A stretch of DNA of 64,000 bases from an uncultured Cellvibrionales bacterium (GCA_913020115.1 CAJWBQ010000015.1:40404-104403), one strand, 5' to 3'. Shown: positions 48,120 to 57,376, counted from the stretch's first letter. Notes: a model not told the origin generated them from the sequence alone. Numbers and translations are program-made.

Positions 48120-48725
48120 CTAATCAATATATTCAACGGCTTTAACAACTTTTTGAACACCGCCGGTCGTGCGCGATATTTCCGAAGCTATCTCAGCTTC
48201 CTGACGCGACAACAAGCCCATCAAGTAAACAACACCGTCTTCAGTAACCACTTTAATTCGTCGCCCCTCTAGATTTTTCTCGGCGATAAGTCGGCTTTTG
48301 ACCTTTGTAGTGAGCCATGTGTCGCTGCTTCTTGCGAGCACGGAAGTCTTGCCCTGCACCTGCAGTTCGTTATACACCTGACGAGATTTAGGGATAGCCT
48401 TAACGGTATTGGCCGCTAACTCACGGCTGTTATTGTCAACCACTTGGCCAGTGAGCAAAACCACGCCGTTATAGCTCGTAACGTTGATGTGGGCGTGTTT
48501 TAAGGCTTCGCTGGCCTTCTTCAAGTTCACTTTGGCAATTGTTTCCAGTTGCTCATCGTCGATCATGGTGCCAACGGTGCGCTTACCTGGGTGAACGTTA
48601 ATGGGCTCTTCCGAAGTGGCGTTAATTAGTGAGCTACAGCCTGATACTGTTATCAAGCTGGCGATGAAAACCCTTGTTAGGGTTTTTTTTGCGCGGGTAA
48701 TAAAAACTGCTGGTAAAGCATTCAT
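48120..48725 (-). CDS. dolP: BON-domain outer-membrane lipoprotein, DolP-like
   Basis: A 201-residue lipoprotein with lipobox VSGC in SLITVSGCSS. Two BON domains follow (about residues 60-125 and 135-200): HINVTSYNGVVLLTGQVVDN and IKVVTEDGVVYLMGLLSRQEA. DolP/YraP supports outer-membrane integrity and the BAM complex. I chose the ATG at 48725; the frame opens further upstream at 48770. It is in a minus-strand group with diaA, yraN and lpoA, as in E. coli and Pseudomonas. Confidence 0.93.
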   Translation of the reverse strand: MNALPAVFITRAKKTLTRVFIASLITVSGCSSLINATSEEPINVHPGKRTVGTMIDDEQLETIAKVNLKKASEALKHAHINVTSYNGVVLLTGQVVDNNSRELAANTVKAIPKSRQVYNELQVQGKTSVLARSSDTWLTTKVKSRLIAEKNLEGRRIKVVTEDGVVYLMGLLSRQEAEIASEISRTTGGVQKVVKAVEYID

Positions 48726-48733
48726 AGTAATAC

Positions 48734-49336
48734 TTAACTCCCAAAAAGTTGACTGTCGATCAGGTCGCAAAGGCAGAGCAAAACCAATAGTTGGATTTCG
48801 TGCACTCGAGTTTGCGACCCAATATTAATGCTGAGTTCAATGTCGTTAACGTCGTCTAGCAGGGCTGAGGCGTCGCCACCTTCGGGCCCCGTGAGGGCAA
48901 TAACGCCCATCTCTCTGTCGTGTGCTGCTTGAGCCGCTTGCACTAAGCTGCTTTGTTTTCCAGAGTTGCCTATCAACAAAAGTAAGTCGCCGGGTTGCCC
49001 CAGGGCGCGTATTTGTTTGGCATACACTTGGTTAAAGCTGTATTCAGAGGCGATTGACGATTGTACGGTGGCGTCTGTGCCCAGTGCGATAGCGGGCAAG
49101 CTGGGGCGTTCTTTTTCAAAGCGATTGATCAGGCTGGCCGCAAACAGCTGTGCGTGGGCGGCGGCAAAACCGTTGCCGCAGCAGATAATTTTGTTGCCGT
49201 TTAGCAAAGAGTGAACAATCATTTGGCTGGCTTCGCCAATGAGTGGCGCTAAACTTTCGCCGGCCTGCATTTTGGCCTCAATGCTCTCATGGAACAAGGT
49301 GATAACTCGTTGTTCTAGCTCGTCTGTTTCACTCAT
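48734..49336 (-). CDS. diaA: DiaA-type SIS-domain protein
   Basis: A 200-residue SIS protein. NKIICCGNGFAAAHAQLFAASLINRFEKERPSLPAIAL closely follows E. coli DiaA in segments, with LCDLIDSQLF at the end. DiaA tetramers bind DnaA and promote initiation at oriC. The sequence is also related to phosphoheptose isomerase GmhA, an older label for this position in Pseudomonas. Eight bases before dolP in one operon. Confidence 0.9.
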   Translation of the reverse strand: MSETDELEQRVITLFHESIEAKMQAGESLAPLIGEASQMIVHSLLNGNKIICCGNGFAAAHAQLFAASLINRFEKERPSLPAIALGTDATVQSSIASEYSFNQVYAKQIRALGQPGDLLLLIGNSGKQSSLVQAAQAAHDREMGVIALTGPEGGDASALLDDVNDIELSINIGSQTRVHEIQLLVLLCLCDLIDSQLFGS

Positions 49337-49371
49337 TCTGTTGGTCCGATACTTCTGTGTTAATGATGATT

Positions 49372-49773
49372 TCAGTTAGCTAAAAAAGCGTTTTTAATCC
49401 AGTCTAAACCGGTGGGCACTAAGCCCAAGGCCGCATTCTCTCTGCTATTGTGCTCAATGGCAATAACATCGAATCGACAGTTGCACAAGTGGCTCAATTT
49501 TAAGCTCTGTAAATACCAGTGAGCGGTTTTAATCAGCCGTTGCTGCTTGCGCCGATTTATTGATTCTAAGGCACTCACTTGTTGCCCCTGTTTACGCAGT
49601 TTAACTTCCACAAACACTAGGCTTGAGCGATCTTGCATGATGAGATCTATTTCGCCGCAGGGCTTACAGAAATTACGCTGCCTGAAAGTGAGACCTCGGT
49701 TTACCAAATATTGTTCCGCATAGCGTTCGGCCTCTCGGCCTAATTTTGCGGAGTGTAATGAAGTCCTTTTCAT
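49372..49773 (-). CDS. yraN: UPF0102 endonuclease-like protein YraN
   Basis: A 133-residue protein of the restriction-endonuclease fold. GREAERYAEQYLVNRGL, FCKPCGEIDLIMQDRSSLVFVEVKLR with the E-x-D-ExK-type core, and NRRKQQRLIKTAHWYL are the family motifs. The CGEID...FVEVK arrangement suggests a nuclease site. Function not established. Lies between lpoA and diaA, 21 bases after lpoA. Confidence 0.93.
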   Translation of the reverse strand: MKRTSLHSAKLGREAERYAEQYLVNRGLTFRQRNFCKPCGEIDLIMQDRSSLVFVEVKLRKQGQQVSALESINRRKQQRLIKTAHWYLQSLKLSHLCNCRFDVIAIEHNSRENAALGLVPTGLDWIKNAFLAN

Positions 49774-49794
49774 TATCGCCTCGGGGTATTTTTT

Positions 49795-51654
49795 CTAGGG
49801 TTTGAACTCGTTCACCAAGCCCGTGAGCTCACGCGCTCGGCCTCGGCTGATTTGCGCCCAAGTTTGTTCTCTGAGTACGGTATTATTGTCTTTTAAACTC
49901 AAGCGTCCTGTCGAGCCATATAGTCTGGCGAGAGGAACCTCAGCCAATTGCCGAAGACGAGGGTAAAGGTGGTAAGCATCTAGACCCAAGGCATAGAGGC
50001 TGTGATAAGCCGGAGACGCCTTGGCAGATTCAACGATGGCTTGCTTCTCAAGGCTGTGCTGATCAAAAAACCAAGGCAGGGTGCTGAAGCGAATGCCATT
50101 TAAATCGCGATCGGCTTTAGGGTTGGCGCGGCCAGAATAAATGTTGCGCGTAGCGTATACAGGTAGCTTACTTGCATAGTGAAAAGCCAAGGTAGGCTTT
50201 ATTTGGCGCGCATCGCGTGGGTTAGCATCGAGAAAAATCATATCGATATCGTCGCGTCGCCTAGGTTCGAATTCAATGCGACCAAAAAGGGCGCGAATAT
50301 CTCTGGCGCGCTGACGGCTTTCGTCTACATTCAGCGAATTTTGAATCACCTTAGAAAAATCGCCAGAACCGCGATAATGGCTGCTTTGCACCACTTTACC
50401 ACCGAGTGTCTCCCACTCCTGAGCAAAAGCGTCTGCGGCGCGCTGGCCCCTGTTTGAGCGAGGTGTGAGAGTCATTGCGTGGCGATGGCCTTCAAGAAAT
50501 GCTCGCTGGGCGGCTTGGCGAGCTTCGTCTTCAATGGCGAGACCAAATTGATAGAGCCCAGCGGCGTTGTCACCAAGGCCGTCGTTGTAATTCAGGGCTA
50601 AGGTTGGCACTGGCAGCTGCAGATTGAGGTTGAGCTCAGCCACTTGAGTTTTATCGAGTGGGCCAACCACCATGCCCGCGCCTTCGTCGATGGCGCGTTG
50701 GTAGATGCTGTTTATGTCTTCGCCGCCGGCACTGTTGTAAACGCGTACCACCGGTACATAACCGCCTTGATTGAGGGTTTGGTAGTACGCGGCCATAAAG
50801 CCGTCGCGGATAGCACCACCACTTTTGGCCAGTTTACCCTCCATAGGCAGTAACAGAGCCACCTGTTTAGCTTGATCTTGAATGAGCTCACGCAGTAACT
50901 TTAAATCACTAGGCAATCTAAGGCTTGCGGGGTGCTCTGGCCACTGTTTGGCCCAGTCATCCACCTGCTCTAGTTGGCGTGACAGGTCAGACTGATTGTT
51001 TTTGCTTAGGCCCGCCAAGTTATACCAGCCCGCGAGTAGAGGATTTTTTTCCTCTTCGCTTAGGGTTTTCAATTGTGCTTCGGGCAGCGTCATGAGTGTT
51101 TGCCAGATGGCGTCTTGGTTGCTGTCGGCGTCGGCCGCATTTTCGCCAGATAGGCTGTCGGCTAAGCGAAGGCGCTCGCGAATACTGGAAGTTGGCTCCC
51201 CTAAAAGGGCAAAGAGTTCAGCGCGGCGCTGGCCCAAAACAAATCTTGTTTCGCTGGGCAAGTTTGCCCACTGCTGTTCTAATTCTGGCTTGGTTAAAAT
51301 GCGCTGGGCGAGAAACCAGGCCTGATCGCTCATAGCGATGGCGCTGAATACATCGGTGTAAGTGATAAAGTCGGCGGTCTCAAGCAGCGAGGGGTCGATG
51401 GCCTTCAGTAAGTTTTCTGCCCAGTCATTGCGCTCGTTAAGGTGCAATTGTTTCGCCGCGCGCAGATAATAGTGTTCTTTCAAGGGCGACGTGCTATTTT
51501 GCGCCGCCTCGAGCAAACTCCGAACGTCGTCTAGGCTTGCTTGAGCTTGGCTCGGGCCAGGGTCAGTAGACGGCAAGGGTTGGGTGCCGCTACAACCTAC
51601 AAGTAGAAGGGTGGTCAGCAGGCTAGCCAGAACTATATTGGCCTTTAATTTCAT
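49795..51654 (-). CDS. lpoA: Penicillin-binding protein activator LpoA
   Basis: A 619-residue outer-membrane lipoprotein (lipobox LLVGC) that activates PBP1a. An N-terminal TPR-like helical domain (about residues 35-260) precedes a periplasmic-binding-protein fold with VALLLPMEGKLAKSGGAIRDGFMAAYYQ at its start. Divergent from rsmI with only 36 bases between, so their promoters must overlap the neighbouring starts. Heads the lpoA-yraN-diaA-dolP group. Confidence 0.94.
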   Translation of the reverse strand: MKLKANIVLASLLTTLLLVGCSGTQPLPSTDPGPSQAQASLDDVRSLLEAAQNSTSPLKEHYYLRAAKQLHLNERNDWAENLLKAIDPSLLETADFITYTDVFSAIAMSDQAWFLAQRILTKPELEQQWANLPSETRFVLGQRRAELFALLGEPTSSIRERLRLADSLSGENAADADSNQDAIWQTLMTLPEAQLKTLSEEEKNPLLAGWYNLAGLSKNNQSDLSRQLEQVDDWAKQWPEHPASLRLPSDLKLLRELIQDQAKQVALLLPMEGKLAKSGGAIRDGFMAAYYQTLNQGGYVPVVRVYNSAGGEDINSIYQRAIDEGAGMVVGPLDKTQVAELNLNLQLPVPTLALNYNDGLGDNAAGLYQFGLAIEDEARQAAQRAFLEGHRHAMTLTPRSNRGQRAADAFAQEWETLGGKVVQSSHYRGSGDFSKVIQNSLNVDESRQRARDIRALFGRIEFEPRRRDDIDMIFLDANPRDARQIKPTLAFHYASKLPVYATRNIYSGRANPKADRDLNGIRFSTLPWFFDQHSLEKQAIVESAKASPAYHSLYALGLDAYHLYPRLRQLAEVPLARLYGSTGRLSLKDNNTVLREQTWAQISRGRARELTGLVNEFKP

Positions 51655-51690
51655 AAAACGGTGTTCCTTAACACTACGGATTGATCATAT

Positions 51691-52554
51691 ATGCAGCACT
51701 TATCTAACGACTCACAATATGGTTCACTGTATGTAGTCGCCACGCCAATTGGCAATCTGGGCGATATGGTACCGCGAGCAGTGGAAGCTCTACAAACCGT
51801 AAATGTGATTGCGGCCGAAGATACACGCCACAGCGCTCGTCTAATGGAACATTTTGACATCAAAACCCCCATGGTGGCTTACCACGATCACAGTGACGAG
51901 CGGCAAACCAACGGTTTGATCGCCCGTTTAGAGAAAGGTGAAAACGTCGCCTTAATTTCCGATGCGGGCACGCCCCTGGTATCAGACCCAGGTTATCGCT
52001 TGGTGCGGGCTGTGAGGCAGGCGGGTATTCGGGTGATACCGGTGCCCGGCGCTTGCGCCATGATTGCTGCCCTAAGTGCTGCAGGCCTGCCTTCCGATCG
52101 CTTTACATTTGAAGGCTTTTTGCCCGCGAAGAAAGGCACCCGACAAAACACCTTGGCGGCGCTTAAGAACGAAGAGCGCACACTCATTTTCTACGAGGCG
52201 CCTCATCGCATTGCCGAAACTTTGGTGGATATGGCCGAGGTTTTTGGTGCTGATCGTGAGGTGGCCATGGCCCGAGAAATCAGCAAAACATTTGAAACCA
52301 TCCGCAGTGACGCCGTAGCTGAATTGGCCGCTTGGGTGGCGGCAGACAAAAACCAGCAGCGCGGTGAAATTGTGCTGGTGGTGCATGGCGCACCCGCCCG
52401 AGATAATTCCGCCTTAGAGGCTGAGAGTGAGCGGGTGATGGGAATTCTTTTGGAAGAACTGTCGGTGAAGCAGGCGGCAGCGCTGGGGGCTAAATTGACC
52501 GGGCAAAAGAAAAAGGTTTTGTATCAGTGGGCTTTGGACAATAGAGAGGCCTGA
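51691..52554 (+). CDS. rsmI: 16S rRNA (cytidine(1402)-2'-O)-methyltransferase
   Basis: A 287-residue SAM-dependent enzyme of the tetrapyrrole-methylase fold. LYVVATPIGNLGDMVPRAVEAL, AAEDTRHSARLMEHF, LISDAGTPLVSDPGYRLVR and PGACAMIAALSAAGLP are diagnostic. It methylates C1402 in the ribosomal P site. The conserved neighbours lpoA (divergent) and rnpB (downstream) support the call. Confidence 0.97.
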   Translation: MQHLSNDSQYGSLYVVATPIGNLGDMVPRAVEALQTVNVIAAEDTRHSARLMEHFDIKTPMVAYHDHSDERQTNGLIARLEKGENVALISDAGTPLVSDPGYRLVRAVRQAGIRVIPVPGACAMIAALSAAGLPSDRFTFEGFLPAKKGTRQNTLAALKNEERTLIFYEAPHRIAETLVDMAEVFGADREVAMAREISKTFETIRSDAVAELAAWVAADKNQQRGEIVLVVHGAPARDNSALEAESERVMGILLEELSVKQAAALGAKLTGQKKKVLYQWALDNREA

Positions 52555-52559
52555 ATACC

Positions 52560-52588
52560 TTGATGTTTCGGGCGGCTGGGGGTATGGT
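52560..52588 (+). promoter_or_regulatory. Candidate sigma-70 promoter of rnpB
   Basis: TTGATG, an exact 17-base spacer and TATGGT, followed by GCGCCCG. The expected start near 52595 agrees with the 5' end of the RNA judged independently from its closing stem. It overlaps the end of rsmI by only a few bases. Confidence 0.65.
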
Positions 52589-52596
52589 GCGCCCGT

Positions 52597-52981
52597 CAGA
52601 GTCGGCTAGGCAGTCGCTCTGGTGTCAGCGTGTTTACTCTCTTGAGTGTAAACAGGCCCACCAGGGAGGAAAGTCCGGGCTCCACAGGGCAGAACGCCAG
52701 GTAACGCCTGGGGGGCGAGAGCCTACGGAAAGTGCAGCAGAAAGTGAACCGCCTACGTTATTCTCACGAATAGCCGGTAAGGGTGAAAAGGTGCGGTAAG
52801 AGCGCACCGCGCAACTGGCAACAGATTGTGGCGATGGTAAACCCCGTTCGGAGCAAGACCAAATAGGCCTTCGTTGGTGCGGCCCGCACTGAAGGCGGGT
52901 AGGTTGCTTGAGGTGTCCAGTGATGGGCATCCCAGATGAATGATTGCCCACGACAGAACCCGGCTTATCGGCCGGCTCTGA
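52597..52981 (+). ncRNA. rnpB: RNase P RNA, bacterial type A
   Basis: The catalytic RNA of RNase P. Universally conserved pieces are present in order: GAGGAAAGTCCGGGCTCC, the CAGGTAACGCCTGG hairpin, GGTAAGGGTGAAAAGGTGCGG, AGAGCGCACCGCG, AAACCCC..CGGAGCAAGACCAAATAGG, and CACGACAGAACCCGGCTTAT near the 3' end. CAGAGTCGGC at the 5' end pairs with GCCGGCTCTG at the 3' end as helix P1, fixing the limits to within a few bases. Gene order rsmI-rnpB is as in Pseudomonas, where mraZ follows; here accessory genes follow. Confidence 0.98.
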
Positions 52982-53310
52982 CACCTTTTAACTCTATGAT
53001 TTTAATGGAATTAATACCTTTATATAGTCCTTGTTCAAGGACTGTTACAAATGTTGCGACAACGGCGTTCTAATATCCATTTGCAGTGCTAAGTGTCCCA
53101 CATTGATTTATAAATAGAAATCCGTGCAAACCACTACAGTGTCAATCAACGCCATATCGCCAAAGCGGTACAAAGCGTAAGGTTTTTGAACTGACTGTTA
53201 TGTGCAAAATTACCGAAATGTACCCGTGGCGGTGTGATGGCGGTAACTTTGCGTAACCGCCAAGTGAATTCTATCGATAAGCTTGCTCTACGCAGCACAA
53301 GGTATTTGAG
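52982..53310. other. Non-coding stretch between rnpB and the accessory block
   Basis: No convincing gene. It holds two small inverted repeats: AGTCCTTG-TT-CAAGGACT at 53026-53043, about 45 bases past rnpB and without a T-run, and TGGCGGT/ACCGCCA at 53238-53262, about 50 bases before the regulator gene that follows. The second could be an operator or mRNA hairpin of that gene. No tRNA, integrase site or transposon end was recognised. Confidence 0.5.
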
Positions 53311-53766
53311 ATGATTATTAGAAAACTGAGGAAGCAAAGAAACTGGTCGCAAGATCAATTATCTAAATTGAGCGGCCTAAGCCTACGCACTATTCAGAGA
53401 ATAGAGGGTGGGAATAAAGCTAGCATGGAATCTTTAAAATCCCTTTCTGCGGTGTTTGAAATTGATATTCGAAACTTAGAGCAGGGGGTTGTTGTGGTGG
53501 ATAAAGATTCAGAGCAATGGAAAAAAGCACCCTTATGGGTAAGGATAATTTTTATAGGTTCCAACACAGTCAAGTTTAAGCGGAAAGATGCCGTAATATT
53601 AGAAATCATACTAATAGGTACTGGCATTATACTTTCGCTAGCGGGACTATTTCACCCGGATGGGAATAAAGCGGAAGTACTCATGTTGTGCTCTATTGCT
53701 TTCATATTAAGTGCTTATTATATGTCGATAAAGCTGAGAATGGGCGATAAATATTTAGTATGGTAA
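53311..53766 (+). CDS. XRE-type HTH regulator with C-terminal membrane segments
   Basis: A 151-residue protein. Residues about 3-58 form a Cro/CI-type helix-turn-helix (KLRKQRNWSQDQLSKLSGLSLRTIQRIEGG). After a linker, two hydrophobic segments lie near residues 95-113 and 122-140, so the DNA-binding domain would be tethered to the membrane. Such HTH-2TM proteins occur widely in gammaproteobacteria with unknown signals. Codon use is AT-richer than the core genes upstream. Convergent with the secreted-protein gene. Confidence 0.8.
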   Translation: MIIRKLRKQRNWSQDQLSKLSGLSLRTIQRIEGGNKASMESLKSLSAVFEIDIRNLEQGVVVVDKDSEQWKKAPLWVRIIFIGSNTVKFKRKDAVILEIILIGTGIILSLAGLFHPDGNKAEVLMLCSIAFILSAYYMSIKLRMGDKYLVW

Positions 53767-53805
53767 GAGCACTTAGCAAAATTTTAACCACAGTTAAGGC
53801 CAGCC

Positions 53806-54315
53806 TTACTTATCGAACGTTAGCAGGCCGCTTTTCACCAGACTTCTCCACAAGTAGATATAAGTCTGCTGAGCGTCGGTGTTGGACGCACAGACCTTTA
53901 AGGTTGCGGCTAATCGCAACAGATATTCCTCCAAGCCCTTATCGCCGAGTTTTTCGGCCTCAGCCAATATCGAACTCTTGCGCCTTGCAGGAATTGAGTC
54001 GCCGAGGGTTTTCGAATAGGCCCAGGTAGCGTCGAAAGCTTCTACTGATGTGTCTTTTTCAATACTGTCGGACACATGGGTCATAATCACTGACAGTTTC
54101 GCGCCATTGGCCAAATCCTGAAATTTCTTTACTTGCTCGGGGTCACCCTCATAAAGCGTCGTTGCAATCTCGTAGGCTGCGACACAAGTTCCCCAGGATT
54201 CAGCCTGTTGGTTGACGTCCTTAATACTTCGAAAGCTGGTATCGCCATTAAGATAAGTGTCTTGGGCGTGGGTATGACTGGCAATAGCCAGCGACAGTAA
54301 AATAGCAGTTCTCAT
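53806..54315 (-). CDS. Predicted secreted protein of unknown function
   Basis: About 169 residues with a signal peptide (MRTAILLSLAIASHTHA, then QD). The mature part is helical, with two cysteines (in WGTCVAAYE and LKVCASNT) that could form a disulfide. I do not recognise the family. The ATG at 54315 has GAG seven bases before; an ATG at 54321 and a frame opening to 54360 are alternatives. Flanked by accessory genes on both sides; no operon partner. Confidence 0.65.
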   Translation of the reverse strand: MRTAILLSLAIASHTHAQDTYLNGDTSFRSIKDVNQQAESWGTCVAAYEIATTLYEGDPEQVKKFQDLANGAKLSVIMTHVSDSIEKDTSVEAFDATWAYSKTLGDSIPARRKSSILAEAEKLGDKGLEEYLLRLAATLKVCASNTDAQQTYIYLWRSLVKSGLLTFDK

Positions 54316-54669
54316 TGTCATTCTCTTTGTCTTGGTTTCAGCTATTTTCCGTGTTTCCATATGTAAACAGCCTACTATACGTAGTATTTATGTCGATCTC
54401 GGGGCGGATGATACATCTGTGAGCTCTCGCTTTAAGCTCGTACATGAAACTGTGATTTAGCTTGCATCATGTTACATAGTTGCGCAGTGTATAGCGAAAG
54501 CTGGGAGCTTACATCCCGCATGGCTTTCAAGTCGTTTGGCTAAAGTCTCTGATTCGCCAGATGTCATGTTCCCGTGTACGACGACGAAGTATGAAACAGA
54601 GTGCTTTCAGAGACTAGAAAGCGTCTAACAAGATCTGAGAAGTTCACAATTATAAAAGAGAGTTATTCC
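54316..54669. other. Intergenic stretch between secreted protein and acylase genes
   Basis: Divergent promoter region of about 350 bases. It contains the small palindrome TACTA-TACG-TAGTA at 54373-54386, close to the secreted-protein gene, and otherwise only AT-rich sequence. A GTG at 54601 opens the acylase frame earlier than the start I chose. No gene, RNA or repeat was recognised. Confidence 0.45.
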
Positions 54670-56829
54670 GTGATAAAAATAATTAAATGGTTTTCGGGGT
54701 TGTTTCTTTTTGTAGCATCAGTATATATCTACACGACTCAACCTTCAGCGGTAAGCCATAATTCAATCATTAGTGCAGCTAAGCACTATGAAGCACGAAT
54801 CATAAGAGATGATTTTGGCGTACCTCACATTTATGGTGCATATGATAAGGATGTTGCCTATGGACTGGCCTATGCCCATGCCACAGATGATTTCAGTACC
54901 CTTCAAGATATATTGTTAGCTGTACGAGGTAACTTATCGGCTAAAAATGGCATGGAGGCAACAGTTACGGATTATCTCGTTCAATGGATGGGAATATGGC
55001 AGCAGGTTAATGAACGCTATGCTGAAGATATACCTTTAAAAACTAGAGAGGTTGTTGAAGCTTATGCAGCTGGAATAAATAGCTATGCCATAGAACATCC
55101 CGATGAAGTTGATCCTTGGTTGTTGCCCGTTAGAGGTGAAGATGTAGTAGCGGGATTTGTGTTTAAAACCCCACTTTTTTATGGCTTCGATAAGAGCCTC
55201 GCCGCGCTGGCCGATGGGAAACTAGGCAAAGGCTTAGATCTGCAATCTAGTGTACAGATTAGCAATGAGCTTCAGGCTCAGCTCGGAAGTCAAGGCATCG
55301 CGATTAATCGCTCTCGCAATACGGATGAATCAGTACGTCTATTGGTAAATTCACATCAGCCTTTAACTGGCCCTGTCGCATGGTATGAGGCTAGATTAAA
55401 ATCCAATGAAGGATTAGACATCGTTGGCGGTACCTTTCCAGGCTCGCCATTTATATTAAACGGTTCGGGCCCCGCTCTTGGGTGGTCTGCGACTGTGAAC
55501 AAACCTGATTTAGTTGATATCTATCAACTAACTATTAACCCCGATGATAACAATCAATATTTGATGGATGGAAAATGGCATGATTTTAGGCAAATGGATG
55601 CCTCCATACGTGTAAAGATAGCGGGCCCCTTGTATTGGACTGCTCATGAGCCCATTTATCATTCTGCTCATGGGCCTGTGATGAAATTTGACCACGGCTC
55701 CTATGCAATTCGTTGGGCGGGCATGGATGAGGTGCGGCAAACCAGTTTTTTCCACAAAATTAATAGAGCGCAGAATATCGCCGAATTTAAAGACGCTCTT
55801 GCAATGAACGCGATGCCTAGCATCAACTATATTTATGCCGACCACGAAGACAATATCGCTCACTTTTACAACGCAATGATGCCGAATAGAGATACCAATC
55901 CAGCGATCAATTGGCAGTCCTTGATAGAGGGGGACAATTCAGCATTGATTTGGAATAGCTATGTAGCCGCAGATAAATTGCCTAGAACGGTAAATCCATC
56001 GTCAGGTGCAGTTTTTAATGCTAACAATACTCCGTACGTATCAACGGATGGTGAAGGAGCGCCGAAGCAAGAAGATTTCCCTCATTGGATGGGAGTCGAA
56101 AAGCAAATGACAAATCGTGCTTACCAAATTTCTCAGCTGTTAATCGATAGCTCTGATATCACCGCTGAGAAGCTGCACGAAATTAAAATGGATCTTAGTT
56201 ACAACACTCAGTCAGCTCCAATCATTGCACTTAAGAAATTTCTCGCTGAGGGATTGTCTTCAGAGATGAAGGCCATTGAACGATATAAAATTGCCTTTGA
56301 TTATTTAAAAGAGTGGGATTTAGGTACAGATAAAGATAGTCGTCATGCGGCTTTAGGTGTGATGACTCTAACTCCAATTATCAATCGACAAATGTTTAAA
56401 AGTGAGCAGCAGACCTTTGCTGAGAGTTTTAAATTCGCTGTGGATTCATTACATCAATATTATGGGGGTATCAATATTCCTTGGGGTGACATTAACCGTT
56501 TAGAAAGGGGGGATAAGAGTTGGCCGATGAGTGGCGGGCCTGACATCTTGCGCGCTGTTTATGGTTGGCCTTTGTCAGAGACGGGTAAGCTCATCAACAA
56601 AGCTGGGGACTCGTACATTCAGTTTGCAGAGTGGAAGAGTGATGGTGGCTTTGTAGTATCTTCAATCAATACTTATGGTTCAGCTATGACTAGACCAAAT
56701 TCAATACATTATTCCGATCAGTCACCACTTTTTGCTTCAGGTAAAGAGCGAGTTGTTGAAATGGATATTGATGAGTTGTTGAAGATTGCGATTTCTGATG
56801 TGACGGTCGGTTCGCTCGGGAAAGAGTAA
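54670..56829 (+). CDS. Penicillin acylase family amidohydrolase
   Basis: About 719 residues, an Ntn-hydrolase that would self-cleave into alpha and beta chains. An N-terminal anchor helix (IKIIKWFSGLFLFVASVYIY) precedes the alpha region (RIIRDDFGVPHIYGAYDKDVAYGLAYAHA in parts). The expected beta-chain nucleophile is Ser207 (codon at 55288) in LGSQGIAI, where family members usually have Gly-Ser-Asn. Downstream GPVAWYEARL, GGTFPGSPFIL, VFNANNTPYVS and TRPNSIHYSDQSPLFAS fit acylases acting on beta-lactams, acyl-homoserine lactones or lipopeptides. GTG at 54670 has AAGAGAG upstream; GTG at 54601 is the alternative. The substrate cannot be told. AT-rich, in the accessory block. Confidence 0.85.
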   Translation: MIKIIKWFSGLFLFVASVYIYTTQPSAVSHNSIISAAKHYEARIIRDDFGVPHIYGAYDKDVAYGLAYAHATDDFSTLQDILLAVRGNLSAKNGMEATVTDYLVQWMGIWQQVNERYAEDIPLKTREVVEAYAAGINSYAIEHPDEVDPWLLPVRGEDVVAGFVFKTPLFYGFDKSLAALADGKLGKGLDLQSSVQISNELQAQLGSQGIAINRSRNTDESVRLLVNSHQPLTGPVAWYEARLKSNEGLDIVGGTFPGSPFILNGSGPALGWSATVNKPDLVDIYQLTINPDDNNQYLMDGKWHDFRQMDASIRVKIAGPLYWTAHEPIYHSAHGPVMKFDHGSYAIRWAGMDEVRQTSFFHKINRAQNIAEFKDALAMNAMPSINYIYADHEDNIAHFYNAMMPNRDTNPAINWQSLIEGDNSALIWNSYVAADKLPRTVNPSSGAVFNANNTPYVSTDGEGAPKQEDFPHWMGVEKQMTNRAYQISQLLIDSSDITAEKLHEIKMDLSYNTQSAPIIALKKFLAEGLSSEMKAIERYKIAFDYLKEWDLGTDKDSRHAALGVMTLTPIINRQMFKSEQQTFAESFKFAVDSLHQYYGGINIPWGDINRLERGDKSWPMSGGPDILRAVYGWPLSETGKLINKAGDSYIQFAEWKSDGGFVVSSINTYGSAMTRPNSIHYSDQSPLFASGKERVVEMDIDELLKIAISDVTVGSLGKE

Positions 56830-56954
56830 TAGAAGAATCTGTTCTTAGTTATGAGCAAATACAGGCTGTGGCCGCAGGGGCGTCTTTTGTTCAATAGCTC
56901 CGGTGTTAAATAGCGTTCCAGCTTATTAATGAATTTTTATGTATCGATAATTGA

Positions 56955-57290
56955 ATGAATCAAAAAATTGACAAGCTAATAAGTGGGATGCTGTCTACAA
57001 GGTATTCACGATGGAGAAATATCGCGTCATCAATATTATTAGTTGTATTGTGCACCCTAATGGTAGGGTGTTATTGGTATCTTTATTTCACTAAGCCATT
57101 ACTTGAATGCTACGGCGGCTATTTGTTCTTTTCAGGTGTATGGCTAATATCTGAATATGTTCTCATCGCCTATTTATATAGGTATAACAACATTCCAAGA
57201 TTCGCCCGCACAAATATTAAAATGCTGATTGCGTTCTCCAATATATGGTTTGGCCTATTTGTCTTTAGCTTGCAGCCATGCACTCCGTAA
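56955..57290 (+). CDS. Small membrane protein of unknown function
   Basis: A 111-residue protein with three hydrophobic segments (about residues 24-44, 54-72 and 85-103) and aromatic-rich loops. No family was recognised. It starts 125 bases after the acylase gene on the same strand and is followed by a weak stem-loop. It may be a lineage-specific gene, or a partner of the acylase; the latter is only positional inference. Confidence 0.55.
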   Translation: MNQKIDKLISGMLSTRYSRWRNIASSILLVVLCTLMVGCYWYLYFTKPLLECYGGYLFFSGVWLISEYVLIAYLYRYNNIPRFARTNIKMLIAFSNIWFGLFVFSLQPCTP

Positions 57291-57332
57291 ATATGTAACA
57301 TAATCGATAAAAATCGCTCACACAAAACTGCG

Positions 57333-57357
57333 GCGGGCTGCTCGAAAACCCGCTTTT
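57333..57357 (+). terminator. Weak intrinsic terminator
   Basis: GCGGG and CCCGC form a five-pair stem around eleven bases, followed by TTTT. Lies between the small membrane gene and the convergent TPR-like gene. Confidence 0.35.
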
Positions 57358-57376
57358 ACCAGCCGCTCACCTAAGT

